This document shows positions 23,263-36,100 of a stretch of 64,000 nt of DNA, piece after piece. Under the pieces are notes generated by a model that was not told the origin of the DNA, searched no databases, and worked only from the letters and a program-made list of their open reading frames with translations. Each line of letters starts with the position of its first letter. Position 1 is the first letter of the stretch. Origin of the DNA: Stereocaulon alpinum (taxonomy: Eukaryota > Ascomycota > Lecanoromycetes > Lecanorales > Stereocaulaceae); NCBI GenBank assembly GCA_018257865.1, contig JAEUBA010000019.1:248001-312000 (forward strand). Reading direction: 5' to 3'. The position numbers and the translations under genes were made by a program.

Positions 23263-25511
23263 CGTGGTTTATTGGGGGCACTTTTTGTTGTGTGTTGGAT
23301 GGAAGGCAAGCTCAAGATGTAGAGTATGCAATGTGGTATACGCTCTATAGCATGACCTTAAATGTCTTACATTGCACAAATGGTGAAGAATATATGTTGG
23401 TGTCGCTTCAATTACAGAATTATTAAAGATATTTGTTGAGAGCCTGAATGTATTACCACTCTAGCTAGACATCAATACCCTGACAATGATTCAGCCACTG
23501 CTACTAATAGTTCATTTAGTTGTTAAGCGCTACACAGAGAAGGTGGGCACGAGCTTGAGTATAGCGGCCCACCGCGGTTACGGCACGGTCGTGCATGTTC
23601 ATCGTAGGTCAGCAACGCCCGTACAAAATAGTCAGACCGCGCACTCCGTTCCCACGCATGGCTATTGTTGCTTACAGCCTCCTTACGACTCGAGTGTCAT
23701 CGCAAGAGAAGTCACGGTGTCCTGAATCTTTGGTTATATATATAACCCCACGAGATAAGGCTCCGCCCCCAGAGCAGGTTTACCCCTTTGGAGTAGCGCT
23801 CATCTATAGGGTCCTGAAATACGTGGAGGTGTCCATGTACCTCAACCTAATAGAATATTAAGGCGTACTGGCCTCCAACGAAGAACACATGTTTGAACGC
23901 CTCTCCAGCCGTGTGACGGTTCAGCTTCTTCCATTGGTCAAGTTTCAAGTCGCGGCTATAAACATAGCGTCAGGTACAGGTAAGTGCGTGACCATATCTA
24001 TCAAGCCCTTTCGGAAAGCTCTCCGAATGCGCCTTCCTTTGATCTCGCTAGCGCAGGTACCACGGATGCAGGACTAAATTCTGGGCTTTTACTATGAAAT
24101 AGCCGGAAATATATACTCCAATGTTTGGATCTGTCCGCGAGAATTAGGTTATACCCTGTGGTTTACACAGCGACCGTCACAAGAAACAAGCCTTGGCAAA
24201 GCCCTCAGCCTTGCCGCCCGCTACTTCATTTGGTTAGCGATGTGTGCAGTTTCCTTCCAAGTGATAGACTTAGAGCGTCTACTTCCTGATCAAGACATAC
24301 CTTCGCAGCGGGAGGATGCGTCACGTTTCCGGTCTCGGTACCCGAATTCCATCTCCCGGATGGCACTAAGTGAGTTATCTATGTAGCGCCAAGTAGAACC
24401 CGTGATATACATCCACTGACAGTCGTACCAGTGAATGATACAGTCCCATTGGATATAGTGCTTGCACACTCCCGTGTGGGCGCGTCAAGGGTTTCGCAGT
24501 TTGTGGTGGCATCTAGGAAATCGTAGCCATCTGATAAATCGTAAGGGGCACACCGCACGGACATATAACCTTCTCACTCTCGACACAGGGACCACTTGTC
24601 AGACACGGCGTCTCGTAGGTGGATCTGCCTCTGACATACAGCTTCGATCACCCATAATCGCCGATTGAGGTCTTATGATGTTATCTGCAAGAAGGCTGTG
24701 GGATGTATAGCTAGTCTCTGCCGCACATAGCCCCGCACTGATAGGTTCACCGTGCGACTTAGCTTACCTTATTGCACTATGCAGGGGTTCACTCGCGCAT
24801 GTTTCTGAGAAATCACGGGTTTGGTTCCCCATTAGCTCCACACAGCGTGAAATGGACTGGAACAACACAGCAGAACCCTACTGCATCCATGACGCTTTCT
24901 TTAGTCCCCTGGTTTGAGCATTTGAGGTCTTGCGAAATAGACCAATCAAGATCATTTGACATAAAAGAAGGCTTGCCATTCTGATTCACCCAACTTTGCC
25001 AACCCTTAGACTATCGCTTGTGAACCCAGATCTCGACCGCATTTGAGGACTGTGACTTCGTTCTAAGTACCACTCTCGTGCATTTGTGGGAGGTCGCCTT
25101 GCAGCATGTACTCCTTGTTACTACCCTAATCGTTCATACTCACCGCCACTGGACCGAACCTTGATTCTCCTGCAGCGTTTGAGACATGGCACATGTCTTC
25201 ATCGGCCGACCTAACGCATATTCTTATCCTGGGACCCCCACGGCCGACCGTTCTCGCAGCTGATCACTCAGCTGATCACTCAGAAGCTAACGCACCATGG
25301 TCTGAGCTCCGCCATCAGGTAGTGAGCCGATGGCTTGCACCAACTTCCACTAAAGCAGTGGCTATGACAAGGGAAGGCGGTGGAACGCTATAAATGTAAT
25401 GGGTCCTGCTGCTGTTGTGTCTGTGCGCTTTTCAATGAGACTTATTTGCTCGGTGCCACTGTCGAATAGAAGTTCATTGCAACAAAACTCAAAGTCTCTG
25501 GGATTCCAGTT
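23263..25511. other. Gene-poor 2.2 kb
   Basis: No coding region, RNA gene or terminal repeat that I can support. A short tandem ctgatcactcag pair occurs near 25260-25282. Possibly decayed sequence. Confidence 0.4.
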
Positions 25512-26370
25512 ATGTGTTCAACCGTCTTCGCAGTCGCCCTCATTTCACTTACGGCTTGTGTCTCCGCCATCCATCCAAAATGAAATGGTCAAACGACCGC
25601 GACATTAGCTGCAGCATCGTCTACCTTGGGCGGCTTTCTCGCTGACATAACTGATATCGCTTCCAAGATTATACCAAACTTCCCAACCGCAGTTCCGGAC
25701 GAGATACATGTGAAGATATGTGAACTTCACTTACGGATATGATTTCGAGGTAGAGCCCTTTAGATTCACGTTGACAATGACCAATTCTCATCTCAGGTTC
25801 CTCTCGGTTCCGAGTTGCTGATACCCATAAATTATCTCAACCTTTCCCAGTCTCTAGACTTGTGAGTACTACCACCACCAGCTTATTGTCCGAACATGTT
25901 CTAACATTCGGAGCTTCAATTCAACCCTAACGCATACCCCTTTCACATCTACCAGAAGCGACTTGGACATCGGCGTTGAGCTATCCTTCCGCCCTTCTGT
26001 CACCTTCGCCGTCTCAATAGGCGGTATACCTGCCGCCATTGATGTCGCGGTCACCCTCGACGTACCTCAACTCGACGTCCAAATTGTTCAAGTCCACAAC
26101 GTGAATATATCTTGCGATCCAGCGCCTGCATCTCTCCCAGCGGACCAAGTCTACACCAACCTCACGAACATTGTACCATCGATGGGTTTCGACGAGTTGG
26201 AAGTTTTCCAGGCAACTGCACCGGACTTCAAAGCTGGGCTTCCGTTCTATCAACTTGAGCAGCATAATCTCTCGACGTCATGTTTGGCGTACAACGCGGC
26301 AAAGAAGACGTTGGCGCCTGCAGCTGAGGTAAAGCCGTCTCAGATTGGTTTTTCGAATGGGAAAGAGTGA
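25512..26370 (+). CDS. Putative secreted protein of unknown function
   Basis: Best intact model: exons 25512-25557, 25609-25709, 25764-25861, 25956-26370, with introns of 51, 54 and 94 nt, giving 219 aa in one frame. The N-terminus (MCSTVFAVALISLTA) is a signal peptide. The body is beta-rich: PLGSELLIPINYLN, DIGVELSFRPSVTF, SIGGIPAAIDVAV, VHNVNISCDPAP, NLTNIVPSMGF. Several N-glycosylation sequons are present. It resembles secreted ascomycete proteins I cannot name. Reading straight through instead gives an in-frame TGA at 25581 and plausible coding sequence within what would be the second intron, so a pseudogene is a real alternative. The first two donors (GTGTCT, GTGAAG) are weak. Confidence 0.55.
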
Positions 26371-27064
26371 CGCTGGGACAAATACGCGTGTCAGGATCGC
26401 CAGTGTACTTTCAGCTATGAGCATCGCTATTCTAGTGGCGATGTAACAGTCGACTGTAGGGATACCGTGCGTGGCAGTGGTGGTGGCATGACTGGGGATG
26501 TAGTTTCCATCCCATCGAGGCGCACTGTACGAGTTTTAGGCCTCGTTTGAGCGGTGAATTATCAACAGCGTGACGGTATCTAGTATCATTCTCTTGTTGT
26601 GGAGTTTACCATGGTACCACATTCCCCAATATCAAAAGCAATCGGTCAGAGGCTGAAGAAGTACGATATAACCAGTCTACACCTCTTTAGCTACACCGTG
26701 CGCCCAAGCAATACGGCCCGCAATTTCAGACATGGTCTGAATATGGGAGTTATGTAAATTATGCGACCTGTATAAGAACGCGCTAGAATACCAAGGCGGA
26801 TGAATTCCGTCATTACACAGATCTGGTGTCGATGATGATGGTATCTGACCACCGTTCAGAAGTATTTTCGCCTCAACCTACCATCTACAATGTCGGAAAT
26901 CGAGATCAAGGAGTCATTTAATAGTCCAAATTGAGTATCTCTCTGACGGCCTCCGAATTCCAATTCATTTGGGGCAGCAATGGAGCCCTCTCGTGATCCT
27001 CCAGCAAATCCTCCATCACGGTCGTAGACCGCCATATACTTGTCTATACGAAGCTATAATTGCC
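26371..27064. other. Intergenic
   Basis: 694 bases; nothing recognisable apart from the expected promoter of the NDUFAF6-like gene. Confidence 0.4.
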
Positions 27065-28288
27065 ATGCCACCCAGAGCTGGATCTCTGCAGTCAATATGG
27101 AAGTCCAGCACAACTCAATGCCCTTTACAGCGCTCCTACAGCACCCCGACCTACAGCACGCCCGCCCCCATCGGCGCATCAGGCGCGGAAGTTCAATCAG
27201 CTAAAGACTACTGCTCCAGTCTACTTCAGTATGTTCCTGCTTGTCATCAGTCACTCTAATAGCTCTGTATAGCTAACTGTACTCCCAGAAAATTTGACTC
27301 CCCCTCCCACACCCTCTTAGCATTCATCCCCCCCGCCTCCCAACCCGCCTACCTCGCCCTCCGCGCCTTCAACATCGAAACCTCCCGCGTCGCCGACATA
27401 GCTTCAACCCCACTCGTCGCCTCCATGCGTCTCCAGTTCTGGCGCGACAACATAACCCGCGCCTTCACCAACTCCCCTCCCAAACAACCCGTCTCGATCG
27501 TCCTCGCTCACGCCCTGGAAGATCTAGATAAACGAACGCAGGGGAAGGGGAAGATGAGTAAGAGCTGGTTCATGCGCATCATCAGTGAGAGGGAGAAATA
27601 CATGGATAATAGACCCTATCCGACAATGGAGAGTTTGGAGCGGTATGCGGAGAACACGTATTCGACGCTTTTGTACTTGACGCTGCAGGCGCTGCCGATG
27701 GGGAGCGTTACGGCTGATCATGTGGCGTCGCATATCGGGAAGGCGGCTGGTATTACAGCTGTGCTAAGAGGGTTACCGCTCGTGGCATTTCCGCCGCCGC
27801 CGAATCATCATAGTAATTCGAGTGGGTTGGGTGGGACGTTGGATGCGCAGCGAAGGACGCAAGGCAGTGTTACGCTGCCGCTTGATGTTATGGCTAACGC
27901 GGGCGTGAGGGATGAGGATGTACTGAGGAAGGGGGCGGAGGCGGAGGGGTTGAGGGATGCGGTTTTTGAGGTTGCTACGAGGGCGAGTGATCATCTGATT
28001 ACTGCTAGGTCGATGCTCAAGAACGTTTACAGTGGACACGATGTTGGACATGAGTTCGAGCATGGGGAAGAGGAGGAGCATCGGTATGAGCGTGGGGTGG
28101 GGAAGAGTGCGCAACAGAAGCTGGAGGTGGAGAGGGCGTTTGGGGTGTTTATGCCTGCTGTTGCTACGGAGCTATGGCTTAACAAGCTACAGAAGTTGGA
28201 CTTTGATGTTTTTAGGGAGGAGCTGAGGAGGAGGGAGTGGAAGTTGCCTTGGAAGGCTTATTTTGCTTATAGGAGGAGGATGTTCTGA
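27065..28288 (+). CDS. Mitochondrial complex I assembly factor (NDUFAF6-like)
   Basis: Exons 27065-27228 and 27289-28288 with a 60-nt intron (GTATGT donor, CCCAG acceptor), giving 387 aa. The N-terminus (MPPRAGSLQSIWKSS...QRSYSTP) is a basic, Ser-rich mitochondrial presequence. The body is a squalene/phytoene-synthase fold: YLALRAFNIETSRVAD, MRLQFWRDNI, YAENTYSTLLYLTLQALP, HIGKAAGITAVLRGLP, and a C-terminal KLPWKAYFAYRRRMF. In NDUFAF6 the fold is kept but the prenyl-diphosphate Asp motifs are lost. I see no DxxxD here, in line with an assembly rather than a synthase role. It acts in the mitochondrion during early NADH dehydrogenase assembly. GC-rich codon use at the exon 2 start differs from the surrounding gene-poor DNA. 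Confidence 0.9.
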
Positions 28289-31286
28289 GGTACGGCAAGC
28301 TGGGTTGACATCCTCACTTGAAGTCTTCCTCAGATTTACGCAAACGCAACGGCTCGACCAGATCCCGAGGCACAGGATATGGGTACGCATTCAGATACCT
28401 ACACCTAGCCAGCGAAATCTATGGCAAACGCTTCCTGTGCCAGCGTTTGGCCTCAAGGCTACCTCACAATGAAGTGGCACGCTATACCTATTCAAGGGTT
28501 TGACGCTGTATGACCGTCGAACTTCGTCACCCGATCTTTTAGAGAAAGTCACAAGATCTCGTCAAAGTGTTTGCTCACTAGAGGTGTTGAACGGACACCC
28601 TGCTGCTCGATGGGAGTAAGAATGTGACGATTCTCAGCTCTAGCGCCGCAAGGATGAGAAGAGCCGAGGAATCGGAGGAATACAAACGAAGATCTTTATG
28701 CTCCGCGGGCAGGAACAATGCAGGACTCGCTGTTAGATAGGAGCAGAAAGTCAGAGTAATCAGGCCGAAAAGAGAGAGACATAGAAGAGTCGTCATCAGC
28801 TGAAGTCAACTCAACTACCTTTCGTCTAATAAAGATTGTGAATTGGAGTCATTCTCCATCAGAAGACTCGATGATGCGATCGTCCAATTGCGTCCATTGA
28901 CTCAAGCCAGGCTTTAGGGTTGTGTGCTGGGATCTGGTCCATGAGATGGCGTGCATGGGACCGTACAGAGTATATGTATCGTCCGCTGGACGGGCCCGTT
29001 CGAGGTAGCTAGTGACGATGCTGAGTTTCTGAATAACTTTGGCATGTGGAATGTCCAATTGTTCTGAGAATGGCAGGTGTATTGCTTTTAGGAGATAGAA
29101 GCAGAGGACTCTGGCGCTCGGGACGCTCTAGATTGTGGACTGTGCATCGACGTTTCTAGAACCTCCTCTGTGATCGGAATCCTCAATAACAGAACACGCG
29201 CCCATGTAGTCGGATAGATTTCGCTTGATGTGTTCGAGGCATTGGAGTCAGTCTTGTTTACATGCAGCTCAACTCGGGCTCGTCAGCCATCAACTGTTCT
29301 TCGCTTAGATTGAGGAGACGTTGATAGGTGCTGTAGCGACAGCTCAGAAGCGGCAGTTTCCAGTCATTGTGGGAAGACTTTTGTCAGTGATGAAGGCATT
29401 GCTGGATTGTCTTCTGTGGAGCTCGGAGACGATGAAGGTACATGGGTATTTGTTTTTCAATCCGTGGTGAAGGTCGTGGGCTGTGACGCTGGAGACTAGA
29501 CCTTTTGTCTTTTCATGACAGGTAGCCTAGAAATGCCTATCAGTGCCACCTATGCGCGGGGCAGCTCGGTTTCGAGAAGTGATCAAGCAATGTGACATGA
29601 ATCCTCGGAAAAGTTGGAATCTGAAAGATATCGAGGTCCGCCGAGATAGCCATTATAGGTATCCCACTAAGACTGGTGCACAATCTCAGATCCTTGAGAA
29701 CAACACACCGCTCTATAAGCCGCTTGCAAATCTCCCGGTTTGGCATACGCTTTCAAGTTGTCGTTCGCGACGCGGATGGCAGTGATTCTGTGCGGAAGGC
29801 CAATGTAATAAGGATCGCCCGTGCCTTTGTAGTAACTCTTGCACGAGGAGAGTAGATCTAGGTCAAGTTGTTATGGTGCTCGAGGACAAGAGCGGAGTGG
29901 GCTGTTGTGCCTAGGTAACCATTAGGGCAATTTCTACGCAGGGGAGCCATCAGCGAAGGATTTCATAACTGCCATGTTGGCGGAGATCTACTCCTGCGTT
30001 CCATCTAGGGATATCCTTGACGGTCGATAGTGCAGAAGGAGAATAGAATTATGAGGAAGAGGCTTTAGTCGACGCGGGCTCATATCGACATTCAAAGGCT
30101 ACTCTCCGCCGCTCGCATCGGGTGCATCATGGTGTGGTATAATAACACTGTTTGATAATTTCGGTAGGGGCTCCCGGGCTTGTTGCTTGCCATTGCGGCG
30201 CTTTGGTCCGGCACCCTCGGCCGAAAACATGTGAACGATGACGAGTCGAGAGTAAAAAGGACGGAACTCTTACAGGCATTGCTCTTGATCTACCCACACT
30301 GTCTCCAGCATGAGAAAAATGCAATGCAAATTGACTCATTGACGATAAGGCAAAAACAAAGGCGGAGAGAAGACGATTGTCACTCGTTAGGGACTCATCA
30401 CTTGACTATGTCAATCAGTAAACATCGAATGCAGACGCAAGATTAGGACTAACTTAATATGACAGATCCTTTTGGAATTGAAGAGAGAGATGAGTCTGAT
30501 GCATTAGTCGTGTGAAAGAGTTCGGAATCGGAAATGACAAACGACCAGTATGCCCTGCACATCGGCGCTCGGAGCATTATAATACCCCCATAGCCACTCC
30601 TGACCCGATTTGCCATTCTGGATTGAACAAAATCCACGGTGCGTATCTAGAATCTACCTACACATCAATTCCTAGGTCTCGCTCACGTATACCATTGACG
30701 TGGCCTATTATCTTGTCGTTCGAGAAAGTGTGTGGTTTTCCAACCTCTGCAGTCGTTTGAGAGATTAGTAATCGGCACCGGTGTGACACATGATAAGATA
30801 TGAATGACTCGAAGCCTAGAGTCGGCGGCGTAGTAATCGATCTGCATCTACCTCATCTACCAAAAGTAACATCATACCGCTTAAGAGACGGTTTTCTTGC
30901 TCCGAGGCACGGTTATATCAATCTCTAATGCAGCTAGGCTCTGCACTGCGCCAATGATAAGTAAGACACGTAAACCTGTCTGCCTGAATTGAGTGCGACA
31001 AATTCTGGCGGTGAATCTCCCGCCGCATCCACTGCCCTTGAGCGGAGTTGGCTGTGCTCTGTCCGAGTAGGCCAATATGTTGCTGCCTTGAGTCACAGTG
31101 CTATAGTGCGTCTTAGTGTCTATATAATGAAGCTCAATTCCCCTCAATTGAATTTACTTCCTCATTATCAAAAACGCTCTCGAGCAAACATCAATTGGCC
31201 GCATCCCAAACCGCAACACCACCTGCATTTCAAACCACCTACGACTCACCACATTCTCAGCCTCATACTAATAACAACCACCCACG
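28289..31286. other. Gene-poor 3 kb
   Basis: No intact gene seen. The only coding-like traces are on the minus strand between about 28850 and 29880 (separate entry). Confidence 0.4.
28850..29880 (-). pseudogene. Possible relic of an F-box/LRR-type gene
   Basis: Several short minus-strand stretches look protein-coding but lie in different frames with stops between them: a segment with DPYYIGLPHRITAIRVAND (about 29820-29760), one with LIERCVVLKDLRLCTSLSG (about 29720-29660), one with YSTYQRLLNLSEEQLMAD (about 29340-29280), and LDIPHAKVIQKLSIVTSYLE (about 29050-28990). The leucine spacing and KDLRL phrase resemble fungal F-box proteins. I found no set of introns that joins them, so decay is the simplest reading. 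Family assignment is weak. Confidence 0.25.
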
Positions 31287-31563
31287 ATGCCTAACGGATT
31301 CCCAGCTTTCCGCCACGACCCTTCGAAGGACCCTCAATACATTATCAAGTCCTACAAGTCCTCGTCAAGCTCCCAGCCTCGCTACACAGACTCTATCAGT
31401 CAACCCGCAGAGGGTCAAAAGCTCTCAAAGTACCAATACCCTACTGAACGAGGTAAGAATCCATTTGACAAAAGGCGGAAGACACGAGGCTGATCAGAGA
31501 ACAGAACCTCGTCCAAAGAAGAAGTCGACCCCTAAGGTCGATGGACAGTACGAGAAGATCTGA
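31287..31563 (+). CDS. Small basic protein, 74 aa
   Basis: Exons 31287-31452 and 31505-31563 with a 52-nt intron (GTAAGA donor). Three AG acceptors lie within 10 bases; the last one, at 31503-31504, was chosen because only it gives a sensible tail, REPRPKKKSTPKVDGQYEKI. The protein starts MPNGFPAFRHDPSKDPQYI, is Ser/Tyr-rich in the middle and has a Lys-rich nuclear-signal-like end. No family recognised and no membrane segment. It lies isolated between gene-poor stretches. The start context (cacgATGCC) is reasonable. Confidence 0.6.
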
Positions 31564-33114
31564 GTAGTCTTGGCTGACTAGCGACCGTATCACGGACGAC
31601 GACAATGGGATATGACTGGATGAGACACGTTGTGGAGCTTCACTGCCATGTATTGGGCTTGTAAGAAGTCGCTGGACTTGTCAATGGCGCTGTTGATTTG
31701 AGCACCGCGATGAGTTCTGAATCTAAATTTTCGAGAAAAGAGACCTGTGTAGAAAATAGTACCTGGAGATCATTCTTTGCAACCCTCCTCGGCCTTGTCC
31801 TCAATTGAAGAAATCATTGTGAATAGTAGCCGTTAGAATAAGTGGTGAAAACCATGGTGGATGAGGCCTGCTCAACTAGGCTCGCTCAACTAGTCTACTA
31901 GGGCTAGGGCTTGCCAATGCCTCCGTGCAACTTAAATAAAGTCCCTGCATGCAATTCTATCTAGCAACAACAACATCAATAGCAATAGATTGTTCACCCA
32001 CATTCATGACTAATAAGTCTCCAACCAGTTCACTGATATCCTAAAGGTAGCAGTATCTTCAAGACAAATTACTCACGGAAAAGGTTGCCAGGAATTGAAG
32101 GTCCTCTGTGGGGGCACCCTCGCCTGCAGATGCACTGCGCACATGGCTGACAGGTAAGCAGAGGGCTATTTTGAGCTGGGGTGATCATCCACGGACCACG
32201 GGATCTTCTTCCAGGATAAGGCACCTTGACATGGAGCCACCAAAGACTTCGATTACATTGTAGTCAGGAATTGACTTGCGAAGACCCTTCCCTATTCTTG
32301 GTTGCCTTACAGAAAGCTGCGCAGCAAGTCATCCGTGCCGGGAAGCTGGGTAAGAGACTATCATTAAGCCCGCAAGCCTAAGCCATACGTGTTAACATTC
32401 CGATTCACATTCCGATTCTTGTCCTAAGACTTGACCGGAATCGCAGCACCCGGTATCGATATTTTAAGCTCTGCCTATGAAGGGTCCATCATCTTCAGCA
32501 CGCGCGGTAATGGCTACGGTCTGCAAGAGCAGTCCTCCAGAAATTTCTTGGAGGCAATGGTCTAGGAAAGGCTGCCCTATACCCAACGAAGAGAAACATA
32601 GAGAGATTAAGATTCATGAGGCACTGGAAGATAGTAATATATGAGCACGTCTTGTTTCCGGTTCAGCCTAGATTCTTGAGTAAGCCGCTCGTAGTGACGA
32701 ATTACAATTGCACACCTCTTCCTAGATCTAAGGACATGTCATCGCGTATTCCTAGTAGCCCAGGTTGTAGCGCCCTTTGAGCCTTCCCAGTCTATGCTAT
32801 AGTTATCATTCGAGAATCATTCGCGTTACTGGGAGATCTCTGCCCACTTGATTGCCTCAGAAATCGGGCGTTCGGTAGCGCTTTCACCTGCATATAAGCT
32901 CGGAGCGGACTTTCAATGATAAGCACTTTGGACCCCAAGGTTTCTTCGAGCGTTCCCCTAAGATTGTGCAACAAAGCCTGATCATAGCCCCGACAACACA
33001 CATACATAAAGATAGCGGACGCGTTATTTACCTACAACAGGCGAGACTTGTAACATACATTCAGCTACATCGTCGCTTCCTTGTCAGGTGCTAGACGTCA
33101 GCTGAGAGGCAATT
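31564..33114. other. Gene-poor 1.55 kb
   Basis: No gene, RNA or repeat supported. A short ctcaacta/ctcgctcaacta repetition near 31870-31900 is the only local structure seen. Confidence 0.4.
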
Positions 33115-36100
33115 ATGTCAGGCCTAGGAAGAATAACCGCGAACCTTTTTCAAGCGGCCAATGAGAATACTCTCGCCCTCGCGAGTGTGAAGTTCGATTT
33201 CTCATTAATGAAAGTGGAGGCACCCACAGAATTTTCAGGGCTTGGAGCAGCTCTTTCCAGCCGCCGCCGGACTGAGGCTGAGGATGGTCTCCACCACAAG
33301 ACCGCCAGACGGCTCGCTGCACTGTTCGAGCAGCTCATACCTTCTACGCCCAAGCTGATCACAGCTTATGGGCTTAGGTCCACGGAGATAATTCGGACGC
33401 CTGGTATAAATCCCAAAGGTTCACCAAAGCACGGGCCGTTTGAGACATATGTGGGAGCTGATGGAACGGCTATGTGGGCGGCAGCGACTTCTGGGATTCC
33501 GGCTTTAGGTGTGTATCTCCTCGCATGCTTGCTAGCAAGAGCGTGGGATGCCAAGGAGGCCGTTTCGCTGTGGGTTGAACTGGTGAATAAGAGGAGGGAG
33601 GAGATCGAGGATGGCTGGAGATCGAACCATGCTGTGTCTGAATCGAGCCGAATGAGCGTCTACCAAGATATTTCGAGGGAAGATCTTGCTATGTGGGATG
33701 CTAGTGCGCGTTCTTGGCTTCGCAGTGCAGATGAAGTCAAAGCTAAAGAGCAAACCCAGTTGATGCTCATCGTCAAAAATATCCAGCTTCCTTTCAATGG
33801 CGGCAAATCAACATACTCGAAAGTTGTTGAAGCGTGGCAACAGGCAATGTGCACTCTGGAGCAATTATTGTGTGGATTGCCCCAGGAGATATCTGATCGT
33901 TCCACTCTGCTTGCATTTTCGGCATGGCATCTCTATCCAAATCTCATTGTGCTTGGTAGTGAAATAAAGGATGTTCATTTCAGCGATCCGATTATGCATC
34001 CAAGGGGCGCTGCAACAATAGCGAAAGAACCTCGATTCAAGAGGCCTGCTCAGGGTAGCAGCTGGTCTCTTGCACTTTCACATCTTCGTTACTACGGCGA
34101 TCCCGTTACCGTGGAGAGTCACACCGATTTCACCAGAGTCACCATTGAGCAATTGCACATCGTCGCTTTAGGAAGCTTGTTCAATGCTTGGAACATCGAG
34201 CAGCGTGACATTCCGTCCGTAGCACAATGGTTCACAAGCTTATGGGACTTCCTCTGCGATGGAGCCTCGGAAAGACTCGTACTAGAAAACATTGCTTGGC
34301 TCCGATATTTGGCACAAGCAGCCAAAGAACTCTTACGGCAAGGGTTTGGGAAAGAATCAGAGGCATCCCAACTCCTCTACTATGGTCAGCGACGGGCGAA
34401 ACAATTCCTTGGCGTCTCGAAGATGCCTCTAGAACCATTCTTTGGGCTGGCCAACGAATCTATCCTTGCTGGTCTTGCAGAGAAGGACGAGGAGGAACGT
34501 GTCGTAGCGTATTTACGGAAAATCACCCAAATGAACGGTCTGCGCAGTAGCGAAGCATTCATCATGTTGGATTGGAACATTTGCGTAGCTGATTGCTGTG
34601 CGATAGCCTGCGAACTCATGACAGCAATGCCCCATACTCGTGTTTCCAGGAAAAGGGACATCGATGGAAACACATTTCATGAAGCCACCCATGCAAGATG
34701 GGTATATGTGGAAAAGATGCATGAAACTGGCAATCAGCATGATCAAGAGCCACTTAATTCGTTGTTACGACATCGACTTGAACGATTTGCTGCTCGCGGC
34801 GAGCGAAGTTCAATGATCAGCAAGATACCGTACCAGGTTTATAGCAATCAATGGACCTGGGACGATCCTCCATTTCTCTTCGACTATCCTATGCAATCAC
34901 AATCAAATCTTCAGGCAAGAGACGATACAGATTCTTATTTTTGTCCCTCCATTTCTGATTGCGCGAATCTTTGCCGGTGCTTCGATTGCGGTCGCGATCA
35001 CAGATCTATCGATCGAGCCGAGCAGCCGTGTAATTTTCTGCAGCTTATTAAAATCGGCAAGTACAGACTTTTTATCAATGAAGGCGCAAGATACAGGCGT
35101 TCAAGATACAAGGCAATCCGATTAGGGAAGAAAGATGAAAAAGACCACCTCCATCCAATATCATCGATTGAGCGGCTATGTGAATCGTCAATCAAAGCGG
35201 ATGTTGTGTCGTCATACCTTCAATTTCTATTGTGTCCCAAGAGTGGCCACTCAACCGTGCAACTCGGTAGCAAAGGCCTAGACAGAAGTGAGGAAGTTGA
35301 AGAGAGAAGCAGTTCGTCAGACGGCGAAGCAGCAGCTGAGCAGAGCGACCTTCATCCTGTCGATCAATACAGGATGTCCAACCATTCGCGAGCACCGGCT
35401 GAAGATGTCAATCATCGAGGGGAACTTGCCAGTATATTTCCACGCAGCTCAGACCGTTTGTGGGCTTTCCATGCTCTGGTCTCTGCAACTCAAGTATATC
35501 AGCGGCTCAAAGGGGCGACAATCTCTCTGAAGATTGTCAAAACATCTTTGAGTGAAGCTTTGTGGTTCACCCGATGTATGGTCAAGGTCGACGACAAGGT
35601 TCGATCAGAAGCCCTCTGGTTCCCTTTGAAGCTTCCCCGACAACTCCGGAGGACAAACATGCTTGGTTGTATCGCTCATTTCGAGTCTGGTACTCTCTCT
35701 CTACCGCCTGACCATTTTGAAAAGACTCTGGCTATTGCTTCAGGAAATTCTCTCTTTGTCATTGACGCTCTGGTTTCAGATCCCTGTGATGTGATTGACG
35801 AGGGTATCGTTAAGCGTATTATTGGTAATATTGGCCGAAGAGGAATATGTATGCTCGAGTCACCAATCGAGCCGCAGATACGACCTCTTGGTGAACAGTA
35901 CAACGTCGTCACTCATTCTGCGTACGATGGTAAAAGAGAAGACAACTTCAAGGGCACTTCCCTGCATCTGTCCTTCACAGACTGGATATTACCAATTGAG
36001 GTGAAAGGTGCAGGATTAAGAACTATAGACCAGGAAGCCTATGTCGTTGAATCGGTCGTTTCCGTACTTGACTCTGGGAAGTGGGTCGCAGACCTTGACA

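Noticed and set aside
25258..25282. Tandem ctgatcactcag pair
   Set aside because: Only two short copies; not enough for a functional claim.
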